NCBI GenBank assembly: GCA_949825065.1
Contig: OX463839.1
Location: 28,777,540-28,841,539 of the forward strand
DNA: 64,000 nucleotides
Origin: Odontocerum albicorne
Lineage: Eukaryota > Arthropoda > Insecta > Trichoptera > Odontoceridae
Direction: 5' to 3'
The notes under the pieces: model-generated
The model's input: the letters and a program-made list of their open reading frames with translations, nothing else
Database searches by the model: none
Told to the model about the DNA's origin: nothing
Part shown: positions 11,230 to 21,683 of the stretch, in pieces
Layout of the letters: each line of letters starts with the position of its first letter
Numbering within the stretch: position 1 is the stretch's first letter
Position numbers and translations under genes: made by a program

Positions 11230-11410
11230 TGTGAAATACGAGTACCTACTGTTAACATTAAAGAGATATTTTCTCTTTCCTAACAGTTTCAGACATTTGT
11301 ATTGTATCATTTATTGTATTCATACTTTCGTTGTATACGAGTATATGGTATGCAAACTTGGCGGGTTTATTGCCACGTGGGAACCGGAAAATGTTCAAGA
11401 GGCCTTAGGT
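11230..11410 (+). repeat. Dispersed repeat (SINE-like, family B)
   Basis: The segment 'TATTCATACTTTCGTTGTATACG...GGCGGGTTTATTGCCACGTGGGAACC' resembles 14455-14530 and the reverse complement of 41155-41230 and of part of 28715-28770. The copies share a TGTATAC-AGT core followed by CTTGGCGGGTTTATTGCCAC-like sequence. I could not define the ends. Confidence 0.5.
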
Positions 11411-11549
11411 GAAAAGCATACTGGAATACTTAAATAAATGAGTACCACCGGGAACCGAATCCACAAACCTCGGGTTAGAAGACTGACGTCTCACCATCAA
11501 GGTATACGAGTATATATCATTGAATAATTATTTAACACTTTACATATAT

Positions 11550-11880
11550 ACAGTTGGTAAGACGCTTGACTTCCACCAGGGGGTTTCGGTTTAGATTCCC
11601 AATGGTACCAAAAACACAAAATAATAATAAGGTCTAATAAAAGAGATTTTTCTGGTAACAAAACTCACACGAGTCGAATACGTGTGCGAGTGTTATTGCC
11701 TCTTCACGTGAGGTAGAGCGGCGATGCACCACTAGCTCTTTACTCCAGTGCTTCTAAATCTGAAGGTTCGATTAATGTGAATAATCGTGTGTTATATTTT
11801 GTCCACGCTCTTTAATATGTCCTAATAACCAATTCGGATATGTTAAAGGAAACCATACGAAAGAAGATTTGAATAATATA
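11550..11880 (+). repeat. tRNA-headed SINE, family A copy 1
   Basis: The head 'GTTGGTAAGACGCTTGACTT' resembles a tRNA A box, and the following 'GGTTTAGATTCCC' a B box. The body, with 'GGTCTAATAAAAGAG...CACACGAGTC', then 'GTGCGAGTGTTATTGCC', and an end 'GGATATGTTAAAGGAAACCATACGAA', matches 30480-30840 in the same order and 21035-21420 in reverse. The head is not a functional tRNA: the acceptor stem is absent. Confidence 0.7.
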
Positions 11881-12029
11881 AGTTAATGTACCTCTTGAAA
11901 ATCAACAAAGGACAAGGAGTTATATCATATAGAGCTCTCTAGTGACAAAACTCATTCCTTGAATATAAGGCCAAGTATGAGTTTCATATAACATACATGG
12001 AGTCCACAGGTACTTGGCGTCAGCACAAC

Positions 12030-12440
12030 AATAAAATAATTTAAGAAGAATACATGAGGTGAGAATGTACTCGTATGACAGAATACGGAATGAAGTGATA
12101 AGGGATGAATAAGAACTTAAGGCTGACATGTGGAGTAAGATAGAAAAGAGCGCTAAGAGATGGCTTGGGCACATTGAACGAACGAATAAAGGAAAACTAA
12201 CAAAATAAATATACAGTGCAAATGTGACTGGAAAGCGTGGTCGAGGAAAACTAAGGTAAGTATGGTTAGATCAAATTAATGATATTTTGAAAGATGGAAA
12301 TGTAAGGTATAAGATAAATCGTAGGAGTTGTATGAGAAGGTGTATGGATGTGGAAGAGGCGAAATATATGTGTTGGGATATGAAAGTATGGCGCTATGTA
12401 TTTTCTACCTACTCCAACAGAGAAACGGCCGGACGGTATG
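12030..12440 (+). mobile_element. RTE-like LINE 3' tail, degraded
   Basis: A fairly well preserved tail: 'GGAAAGCGTGGTCGAGGAAA' (the GKRGRGK motif), 'TATGGTTAGATCAAATTAAT', 'GTATGGATGTGGAAGAGGCG', and a terminal 'TACCTACTCCAACAG' region. The frame is shifted in several places. Confidence 0.7.
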
Positions 12441-13214
12441 TATGACGGTTACAAAACAAAGTATACACGTCAAGATACTCGTATCATTACAAGTTTTAAA
12501 GATACTCGTGTCATTACAAGAAAATTCTCAAATCTTCTGTTTTAATAAAACAACATTTTTAGCGTATTGAGACCGAGATGTGCATATTATATTAGTGGGC
12601 GATTTTTAAATGTATAATTTAAGTGCATATCAACGACCTAAATGCATAAAATTATTAGCACTTTTATAGACCTAGTAACTGGTATAATTTGTTGCTTCGA
12701 TAAAAAATAGATTGTTCGACTCGACACCCACGTAAAATTGTTTTGAGTGGTTGTATAATTACTCAGAGACCACAATGCGCGGTATTACATTTTAATTTAG
12801 ATAAGGCGCACACAGGTATTAAGGTAATTCAGACAAAGAAACGAATCGCGTGCCAGTTTGTCAAATGGGTGGATTTTATTACCAAAGAAGCCAAAAAAGT
12901 CGAGCTCAACAATTAGAAGACTTCACTCATAAAATATAAAAGAGAGAGGATATTCTTACATACCGTTTGAGATTGTCAAGCAAATTAAGGCAATGCTGAC
13001 AGTTTGTTATACTCGACAGGGTCACCGAGCGGCAACTAGTGCATAAAGTTGGGTGTAAAGGGCTGCAACACCATCCCAACAGCTCAAAAGTCAACCTCAC
13101 CTACTAGTGAATTGACGAAACCCTGACGACCGAGCATCAACGGTATATTCGTAGGTGGAAACCAACATCTTGGTACATATAAGGAGAATAACATTACTAC
13201 TTCCGGGTCAGCTC

Positions 13215-13560
13215 AAGCTCTGTGGATGGGCTTGTCGTCTCAGTTCTTCTGTACCACAGTATAACCACTGTTGAGTTGCAGCTCGAATTGGATCAAGTCC
13301 AATCGAATTATATGCAACCGGTACAAGATAGATGGATCGTTCGGATGGGGCTAAATTGTCATCCGGGGGTAAAATACCCTCCGATTCGGATCTCCGGGGG
13401 AGGGCGTATATTCGAGTGAATCATCGCAAGAATACAACGAAACACTTCACCTTCGGAATTTGGAACATAACGAAAACTCTCAGACTATCACACCTCTGTC
13501 CACCCGGAAAGAAGATAGTTGAAACAGATTGAAGAAGTAGTCTCGGTTAGCATTAGTATT
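13215..13560 (+). mobile_element. Probable LINE endonuclease-start fragment
   Basis: The translation around 13400-13530 (NHRKNTTKHFTFGIWNITKT) resembles the beginning of the apurinic-like endonuclease domain of RTE-type elements, where an R-GTWN-RT motif is expected. The match is short and the frame breaks repeatedly, so this is tentative. The flanking 12441-13214 shows nothing recognisable. Confidence 0.35.
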
Positions 13561-13609
13561 TTCGAATGATAGGTCAAATCACTTGGAAAATAATTCTTAC
13601 AAAGTGCCA

Positions 13610-13840
13610 AGAAATTGGTGGCATGATGCTTTCAAGTAGATATCTGACACATTTTGAAAAATACTACACAAAATAGGAAGCTTCTTTGGCATGACATTTG
13701 TACAGCACCGGTACAAAGACTAGAATATGTGGATGGTTGCCGCTCGATCCACGGAGATTCCGGCGTAACTTCAATGAATCTCGGTGACAGCTTGGTGAAG
13801 AGATTCCTTGTTAACTGGTAGAACTTTGTAGAATTAAAAA
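13610..13840 (+). repeat. Dispersed repeat shared with 59210-59370
   Basis: The stretch 'CAGCACCGGTACAAAGACTA', then 'GTGGATGGTTGCCGCTCGA', then 'GGTGACAGCTTGGTGAA' recurs in diverged form at 59265-59370 in the same orientation. It probably belongs to a non-LTR element tail. The class is not certain. Confidence 0.55.
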
Positions 13841-14149
13841 CACAGAATTAAGTTTCAGACGAGAATGTATTTTGGTCATTTTGCGTCCCTTATGTTTAGC
13901 CCATCGTACATCGCAAGCATCACGATCCGATCGCTAATGTCGTCACCCTTTGCTAGCTCAATGCTTGCCACGTATTTATTGCACGCAGGAGCCGTCCGAT
14001 CATATGTAGTGCTAATGCGAGGACCACACAAAGGGACGTTTTATTACAATACAACAATATTAAAGCCATGATTTTAAAACAATGTTTACAGGTGATACAA
14101 TATAGAAAATCACAAATCTATGTGACGCATACGTCCGATACAAAATTGA

Positions 14150-14540
14150 TTACAGTAATATAAAAATGCCAATCATAACCGCTGTGGGCGTTTTGGTACA
14201 ATGCTTATCTTCCAACCCGGGGGTTTATGAGTCGATTCCCGATGATGCCAAAATATACAGGACCCTAGTATCATGTTTTTTTCATAATAGGTCTAACAAC
14301 ATTTTACAGGATGGTTAGAATCAATTCCACAAGGCACTAAATTCGCCCAGTTTGTACTGTAAACGGACGTGTATGTATGCAATAAGCATCCAACACACAT
14401 TTTACTTTTTTGAGATATTGAGGGAAATAACGTTGCTTTAGATGGGGTTTTATTATTGTGTTGTATTACACTTTCGCTGTATACAGTACAGCCTGGCGGG
14501 TGTATTATCATGTAGCAATCTCTTCAAATCATCCAGAAAG
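14150..14540. repeat. Two abutting SINE-like fragments
   Basis: The first, 14175-14310 on plus, has a tRNA-like head ('GTTTTGGTACAATGCTTATC' and 'GAGTCGATTCCCGATGATGCC') followed by 'AATAGGTCTAAC'. The second, about 14440-14540, carries the family B core ('CGCTGTATACAGTACAG', then 'GCGGGTGTATTATCATGTAG'). The borders are vague. The surrounding 13841-14149 and 14541-16430 is AT-rich with no feature I recognise, except an ACGCGATATCGCGCGATAT near-palindrome at about 15231. Confidence 0.45.
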
Positions 14541-16429
14541 TGTTTAACGAGGCCATAAGTAAAAACCCGACTAAAACCCTTTTTAAAAAAATGGTTATGA
14601 ACGGGAATCTAGCCCACAGTTGAGAGACAGACAAAAACTCCCGGTCTGTTAACACTTTTTGCATATAATACGTGTATAAGAAAAGTGTAATAAATACAAT
14701 AAATATTTTTTTATGGAATATTTACAATGTCTGTTACCTGAAAACCGTTATATTTGCACATATAATTGATGACCAAAAGTTGATCATTTTCGAAATAGAT
14801 TTCGATCGTTTAGATATACGAGTATGTTTAGATGTTTTCATATGAGTGATCGACATAAATTAACTTTGCTCAGATCCGCGTCAATCAACCATTAAATGGT
14901 GCTTCATCTTCATCAACGAAATATGTAAAATACTCGTATTCTAGTTGTGGTTATTATTTCGCACCACTTGCACTAACATGATAACACTTTCACTAACAAC
15001 ACTTGCACAAACACGCGGCACTCATGGTGAAATATGTTCTTGTGTAACCAAGGTCGAACGACAACTGAGTTTTTCTATACAAAGCATCTAGGGGGAAGGG
15101 TCCTGCTACCTGCTCGCGTTTGAATCTACTCTCTAACGGTTTCCAGGAAAAAATGTAGCCGTACACGCTCTTGTCAATCAGGCTGCATATGTATAATACC
15201 TATGAACTTGAAAAAGTGAACAGTCAACCACGCGATATCGCGCGATATATGGCGTACACTGGGAGGTCACCTATAGGTACTTGTAGTGTGGCGAGATACA
15301 GTACCTTGTATGAGTCAGAGTAACCCCCAGGTCATTCTCGCAGCCACACGTTTACACGTAATGTAATTTTAGGTTTTTTTCATTTTTTATAGAAAAAAAC
15401 AATGCCAGCAATTAGAAACATGACAATATTTTACCAGTAATAATAATATTGCAAAATCTATATGAAAAGTGAAATTTTAAATATCCATCGATACACTTAT
15501 TTGCGTGCACTTTAGCTTCTGATGTAACAACTCCCGACGAAATTTAACAACGAACTCGTATTCATGCATCATACGATTTTGAATATGCAAACTCGCGTAG
15601 GTATCTTTAATAAAAAAAATTACGTTTTTCATAAGTTTTTATTTAATGTTCACTGAAATGAGTGAATTAGTCGGCCATCACCAATAAAAGTCATTGCGCA
15701 TGGCTGACTACGCGACTTTGAAGAGTTATGTGGTAGTATGTGTGTACTTCTGATAATAGTATTTTTATGAGTCATGTTAATGTTTATACTTTTGCAATAT
15801 TTTATATTTTGTTTTCACGCACACTTGAAATTAAAATGTTTAATTTAAATTTGTATTACTTTTTACCATACGTTGTAAAATAAAATAACTAATAGAGGCA
15901 AAAAGAAATGTTAATGAGGGTGGTTCGTTACAATAAGCATCAGTGAACTGTTAATTTAATAAGAATGTGTTATAACATAATAAAAGGGGGAAACGATTTA
16001 TCGATACATGAGTTCTATAAGATAACAAGTCGAAAATTCGTGATTTTGTGCAAATACTGCGTAGAAAGATGTTTTCTTCATAACCCAATAAATAATTTAA
16101 CAATAAAAGTTATTTCTGAGCATTTTTTTAACTATACAAAAAAGCATATCCAATAATTTCTGTTAAACTTTACCCAAACATTAATATACTCGTATTTTGC
16201 ATAATGTTTATCAAATAACCAATAAGTAACATTTATCAAGTTCTACGATTCGCAGATTAATAGGCGTAAAAATATATTTCTAAAAACAAGTATTTTGAGT
16301 AATATATTTGCTAACTCATGTAGCGTTATTAAGAATAATATTTTAGTATTATTCAACATATGTATGTATGGTATACATGCAGAAAGGATTCAACACACAC
16401 AATACCAGTATTGACATATTTAAGGAAAT

Positions 16430-16660
16430 ATAATAAACCTTCCGAGACTGATTTACAAGCGGGTAGAAGGCCCCGATGGCTTCGGCAAATAAAGTAGCAA
16501 GACAACGTGAGGAATGCCGCGATGCGTCTCAATGTCCGTCTAAAGTCTAAATGCACCAGTGCTCAAGGTAGAGGAGCCTGGAGGCGCATAGTCAAGCCGT
16601 CATGGCTCGATGGCATGTCGCGACAAAAGGGATGGATAGGTGTTAATGATTATGTATGAT
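16430..16660 (+). mobile_element. Non-LTR retrotransposon fragment (tentative)
   Basis: The plus-strand translation, across frame breaks, includes VRNAAMRLNV, SKCTSAQGRGAWRRIVKPSW and LDGMSRQKGW. Its basic, tryptophan-containing composition resembles the ends of LINE second open frames, but I cannot name a clade. Confidence 0.35.
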
Positions 16661-16714
16661 TATCTAATCATTAACTTCTAAGTCTGAGAAGGGATGTGAG
16701 GGCCTCTATTACAT

Positions 16715-16990
16715 TTTAAAGTCGCAAACGGGAACAACATCCAATCCAGCTATGTTGGAAATATATGGTTATATGATCCTGACAACTATTCGAGATACAG
16801 AAATATTGACCTGTTTAGACTGGCAATAAGCAGTTCTAACTTGCTAAATGCTTTTCCTTTGTTTCGTGGGATGTCTTTACTGAATAGGGCATCAGATATT
16901 GGCATATTCAACACTTCAGAATATCTTTTAAAAGAAACCACATTGAGATTTCTCAGTAACGAGAGTTATTTTTTTCGATTTGAAAATAAT
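16715..16990 (+). mobile_element. Jockey-like LINE C-terminal fragment
   Basis: The translation YSRYRNIDLFRLAISSSNLL followed by LFRGMSLLNRASDIGIF parallels the better preserved element's TRLRRQELF ... PVGRGLTLLNGTASDIDIF at 26815-26945. It is therefore a short 3' piece of a related jockey-type element. Confidence 0.6.
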
Positions 16991-17169
16991 TTCTTATTTG
17001 ATTACTAATTACTATATTACCGTTTAAGCTTTGTCGAAATCAAAACTAGCAAAAATAATTGTGTATTGGTGCCCACCTTGACGTACTCGTATGTACGTGA
17101 AACTTGGACTTGGGAGAAGAAGAATTAAAGTTTAATTAATGGTGTCGAAATAACTGTACTAAAAGAAAA

Positions 17170-17560
17170 AATGTGAAGTGTCAATGTATGAAATCCGACG
17201 GAAAGAAAACATCAGAAATAAATGCATGAATAAAATTGATGTTTTAAGCAAGATAAAGAAAAAAGCGTTAAAATGGTTTGGACATGTGGGGAGAAAAAAT
17301 GACTAAAGAATGACTAAGCTAGTATACAAGACAGAATGGCAACTTGTGCACGGAAGAGATAGACATATAGAAACGTGGGTGGATCTAGTGAACCAGATTT
17401 GAAGGTAAAGTGAGAAGTATAAATAATAGAAGAATATACATTACGAGATGTATGAATCTAGAGAAGGCGAAAGTTGTGTGCTTGGATAAAAAAAGTTTGG
17501 AGATCTCTGCCTACCCCGCAAGAGACACGGCATGATATGTATGTATGTTTAAGCTTTACA
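17170..17560 (+). mobile_element. RTE-like LINE 3' tail, degraded
   Basis: Landmarks are 'AAGCGTTAAAATGGTTTGGA' (LKWFGHV), 'GTGGGTGGATCTAGTGAACC', 'ATCTCTGCCTACCCCGC' and the terminal 'GACACGGCATGATATGTATG'. It belongs to a subfamily distinct from 18150-18415 and closer to 22990-23360. Confidence 0.7.
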
Positions 17561-17809
17561 TCTTGGGTTTAACTTGTATATCATATTTAAGCTATAAAAA
17601 ATAAATAAATGGTATTAGTTTATATTGTAATAAAAATAAAGACATCTTGAACTAAGAAATACATATTTTACTGAAAGATATTATGCACATAAAAATGTAG
17701 TAGACTTATTAGTTTATGCACATAAAAATGTAGTAGGCTTAGTAGTATTCGATATTTAAGGCAAAATACGTGTTTGTGGGTTAAATATTTTAAGCATATA
17801 CTCGTACAC

Positions 17810-18040
17810 TACATATTGTCCCCGTTCTCAAATCTGCCAGGGGAAGGTTTCCTCGGTGGCCATTAGGAAGAAGAATGACGCCATACAACACAACCCTGAC
17901 AAGCGGCCGCAGTCTGGAAGTGATTATGCAATCAATAATACCCGTTCTCGCGTGTTCCAAGTGCCGGGCAAAGCGACCTGTTGACCCGGCAACCACTCCG
18001 GGCGCCCACACTGCCAATTTGCTAAAAGGGTGTAAAAGGT
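17810..18040. other. GC-rich island of unknown origin
   Basis: A sharply bounded GC-rich stretch ('GACAAGCGGCCGCAGTCTGG', 'GTGCCGGGCAAAGCGACC') in AT-rich DNA. Six-frame reading gives only short frames (75 codons on minus at most) without a domain I recognise. Its sharp edges beside two LINE tails suggest part of a mobile element, but this is inference. Confidence 0.3.
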
Positions 18041-18144
18041 GAGCGCAGAACTAATTTAAGAAGTATTGATTTTGCTTTAAATAAAACAATTATAATTATG
18101 GGCATATAAATGTTAAAAAGAAAAATTTATATAATGATAAAATG

Positions 18145-18418
18145 ACATATTAGGAATGAATGAAAAAAGACTAACGAAACATATATGTTATACAGTACAA
18201 ATGTGAATGGAAAACGTGGTAGAGGAAAACCAAGGAAAATGTGGTTGGATCAAGTGTACGATATTTTGAAAGGAAATGTAAAAAGTCAAAGGTATCGTAT
18301 GAGGTGTATCGATATAGAAGAGGCGAAAGATGTGTGTCGAGATATGAAAGTCTGGCGCTCTCTCCTTTCTACCTACCCCGATAGGAAGATGGTGTGATGG
18401 TATGTATGTATCATATGT
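18145..18418 (+). mobile_element. RTE-like LINE 3' tail, best preserved copy
   Basis: An open frame (18185-18397) encodes GKRGRGKPRKMWLDQVYDIL, then RCIDIEEAKDVCRDMKVWRS, and ends LLSTYPDRKMV. The GRG-PR--W-D motif followed by a cysteine-spaced helix and a W-S/YP end is the C-terminal module that follows the reverse transcriptase in RTE-type 'endonuclease-reverse transcriptase' elements. The nucleotide end is 'GATGGTGTGATGGTATGTATGTA', and most copies here share this tail. Confidence 0.75.
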
Positions 18419-18779
18419 AGAACAATATTAGTTAAGATCGCATATCAAGTCAAAAATAATATCGAGAAACGTGGAAAGCAGTTCTGGAATTACGATTTTA
18501 AATAACAAGGAGACAATGTTTAGTAATGTTTTCAACGCTCTGGAGTTCTATCCAGAAGGAAGGGTCGCTAGTTTGGAACTCTAAGCTATTCGAGAGGTGC
18601 TCTCGGATAGTAGACATTTTTTTCCGTCAAGCTATCGTGGACATATGCATAACTATAATTTCGGTTATAATTAACATTTTGAACATGAGGAAAATTTGCA
18701 ACATTCATCGTGGTCAGATGTTACCGGATACTTTTCGTTTTATTTTATTTGATTTTGAAAGACAGAAGAACGAAAAGCC

Positions 18780-18895
18780 TTTTATAAAAAGAGTATGCAC
18801 GACGAGGTTTATGGAAATGGCAGAAGCTTAAGATGTGCGTCAAAATTGAATGAAGTGAAGATCTGTCCTCTCTGTCTACCTCGATTTTTATAGTT
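18780..18895 (+). mobile_element. Short RTE-like LINE tail
   Basis: The terminal segment 'ATGGCAGAAGCTTAAGATGT', then 'AGATCTGTCCTCTCTGTCTACC', matches the last 100 bp of the family. The repeat is truncated on the left, and the surrounding 18420-19950 has no other recognised feature. Confidence 0.5.
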
Positions 18896-19954
18896 TAAAT
18901 TTAATAATTCCTAGAAATTTCTTACAATCAACCAGCTTTTGTTTCTTAATACATTATATTTGGTATTCACGACCGCGTCTATAGCATCTATCGTATTACA
19001 CAATTTGCCTATTGCCGCGAAGCAAAACATAATGTGACCGTAAAGTGAAAATCAAATAAAACATATATTATGTAGAAGCTACTGCGTAACGTAAGTATTC
19101 CAATTTTGTAACACATGCTATCAACATAAAACAAGTCGGCAATTGGAAGGTAAGTACTCACGATATTAAATTAGGTCGTTTATTTTGTAATGCTGTGACA
19201 TCCGAAGCATTGACTTGTTTCATTAAGCATAATATACTCGTGCAGTTCTATTATAAACCGTCAGCAATAGAGTAATAATGTCATCTCTGCCTCAAAAATA
19301 TGACAATTTGAGACAGAGACGATTTTACCCTACATTATGCTGTCAAAGTAAAAACTCGGTAGAAAGTTTGGTAGGCGCCTATTAGGTACTTGAATTATTA
19401 AAATAATCGATTTTCCACAAAAAGATTTAAAAATAAATGAGATTAGATTTATTTTCACTCGCATTCAGAGTACACAATTAAAAATATGTTCAAGAAATAT
19501 TAAGCTATATTCAAACACAAGTATTTAGATATTGTTTTCGCACGTCATTTCGTACGTCCTTGGACAGACTTTCCAGGTAGTAATTAATAAGAAGTCACAT
19601 TAATGGATATTGAATCAAAAGTGAATATGTATAATGGAAGAAAGGGATTAGAATGGGAATATGTGTAAGTTACGGATGAATATTTTGAGTTAAATAATGC
19701 TTGGTATAGTACCTGGATTTTTCAACGTTAAAAAGCTCGTAGCGTTATCGATTATTAACTTACCTATTATTATTCTTAAATTCCCTATTCACTGTTAGAT
19801 ACAACATATCTAAAATTGTTATTCGTTACCATAATGCGGATTTCAGTTAGATTTAAATGGTTATGTAAATAAACCTTTGACATAAATATAAGATCCAAAC
19901 TAAAATTTAAAAAATTAAAAAAAAACAAAATGTGTACATTTCCTCGGAATACAA

Positions 19955-20290
19955 ACATACATAAATATCATCACGCCATTTCCTGTTGGGGTAGGCAGAG
20001 AGGACAGAGCGCCAAATCTCCTAAACAAAAGAATGTTTTAATTCCTCTTTTTCTTCTCCAGTGACTTACTCAAACAGTTCCAAAATTCAACTTTGCATTC
20101 ACCTATCTCACTAACAACCGGGGCCAGCCGGGGCAGGGCATCTTGGGTTTATAAAATCATACTCTCATATGTTCCCCGCAAACACTCCGATTCTAAAGCT
20201 CCCACATCTTGGATAGCCCGTTTCATTTAGATTGACATCCGACCACATACCTAGCATTCCTCGCATATCTTCCATTCCACATCCTTTCCT
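19955..20290 (-). mobile_element. RTE-like LINE, internally deleted, reverse orientation
   Basis: The 3' tail in reverse ('CATCACGCCATTTCCTGTTG', 'GGCAGAGAGGACAGAGCGCC') is followed by 5'-region sequence ('CGACCACATACCTAGCATTC') that also occurs at about 60990-61015 at the other end of the longest copy. The middle of the element is missing. Confidence 0.6.
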
Positions 20291-20578
20291 CTTTGTCACA
20301 CAACATTAAAATTTTTGAGGCAGGAATTTACAAGCCTGCGGCACATTGTGAAATAACCCAAGATTCGTCTCGTTCTAGGATGCCAACGATGGAATTAGCG
20401 ATGTTTTAGAAGTTTATGTTCCTCAATCTACAAAGTTAGTGTGCTGTATTCAAGTTTTGGCTAGGAAAATGTGTTAAAGATATAAATGAAATAATCAGGA
20501 AGTAATTTGAAACCATGATATTTAGAATATTAGACCGATATGAATTGAATATATTTTTGGTTTATTCTCTTTACACGT

Positions 20579-20625
20579 GTCCACACTGCAGAAATACATT
20601 ATTAATGTATTTATGCAGTGTGGAC
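20579..20625. repeat. Near-perfect 22-bp stem, 3-base loop hairpin
   Basis: GTCCACACTGCAGAAATACATT (20579-20600) is followed by ATT and then by its reverse complement (20604-20625), with a single mismatch. The pairing weakens beyond the stem. No transposon motif is visible around it. A hairpin this tight may be an independent foldback or an RNA-forming element. Confidence 0.85.
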
Positions 20626-21034
20626 ATGACATGTCTTTACATAAATTTTCTTAAAGGGGACACATTAAATGTTTCAATAGCAACAAATACGAGTAGGTTA
20701 AGTAATATGTACCATATTATATAATACTATCACCTCAAAAGCGCTTTATTTTTAATTTATAAGACTGCTAATACGAGTAAGTGGCACAAATTCAGGTAGA
20801 ATGTCTGAAAATCAATTGAAATCGGGATGCCAATAATAAAGAGTTATTCACCATCGTTGGTAACATTGCACCTGATGTTTGGACATATGATATATCTAGA
20901 TTATAGCCACATAATAATGATAATGACGAAGAATGGTTTATTCAATGGGGCTAGTTATAAAAAACCACAAATGATCTTTTCAAGCCCGGTTATCCTCTGG
21001 TTATCGGCCCAAATTAAATCTTAAAATTTCATTA

Positions 21035-21420
21035 ATTTATTCGCATGGTACCCCTCAACATATCCGAACTGATGATTCGTACATGTTGAAGAGCGATTCG
21101 TACATGTGAACGGGAGACGATATGTCTTGCGCCCCGGTAATCGAGCCTTCGGATTAAGAACCATCGGTGTAGGCAAGTAACTCACAGCTTGCCATCGCAC
21201 ATGTTCGAAATACTATCGCACGTAGATAAGCAACAACACTCGCACAAGAGTGCGAGTATTATTACCAGACGGGCTCTTTAACCAGACTGACACACTTCTT
21301 TTAGGTACCATCTGGAATCGAATCCGAAGCCCCCAGATGGATGAGCAGCAATTACCAACAGGACAAATTACTATTTGATCAATCGTTCGGAATACTCGTA
21401 ACTGGCCCATCCCTATCGTA
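21035..21420 (-). repeat. tRNA-headed SINE, family A copy 2 (reverse)
   Basis: Read on the minus strand it opens with a tRNA-like head ('GTTGGTAATTGCTGCTCATC', 'CGGATTCGATTCCAGATGG'). It continues with 'GTCTGGTTAAAGAG...TGGTAATAATACTCGCACTC' and ends 'GGATATGTTGAGGGGTACC', the same order as 30480-30840. Adjacent bases inside it form a perfect GCACTCTTGTGCGAG-like palindrome near 21240. Confidence 0.7.
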
Positions 21421-21683
21421 TAAAAGTCTTCTTCTTGAGTTAAACAGCAAAGAAGTCTCCGATAGACTTATAAAGTTGACATTTTTAAGATAAAATACAT
21501 GGTAACGGAAGTGTCGTTAATTTCTGTCACAACGAAGTTCGATAAATAAATGTTTATATAAAGCAGACGAGGTTTGTGATAATTAAGATAAGAACTGAGA
21601 ACACACATATTTGCACGACTTGCCTGATTGACAGTAATTGAAATAAATCTTGTTTTTTTTTATATATTTATTGGTTTATAATA

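Noticed and set aside
18526..18831. 101-codon plus-strand frame
   Set aside because: No recognisable domain, biased hydrophobic residues, no splice context, and its end runs into a LINE tail.
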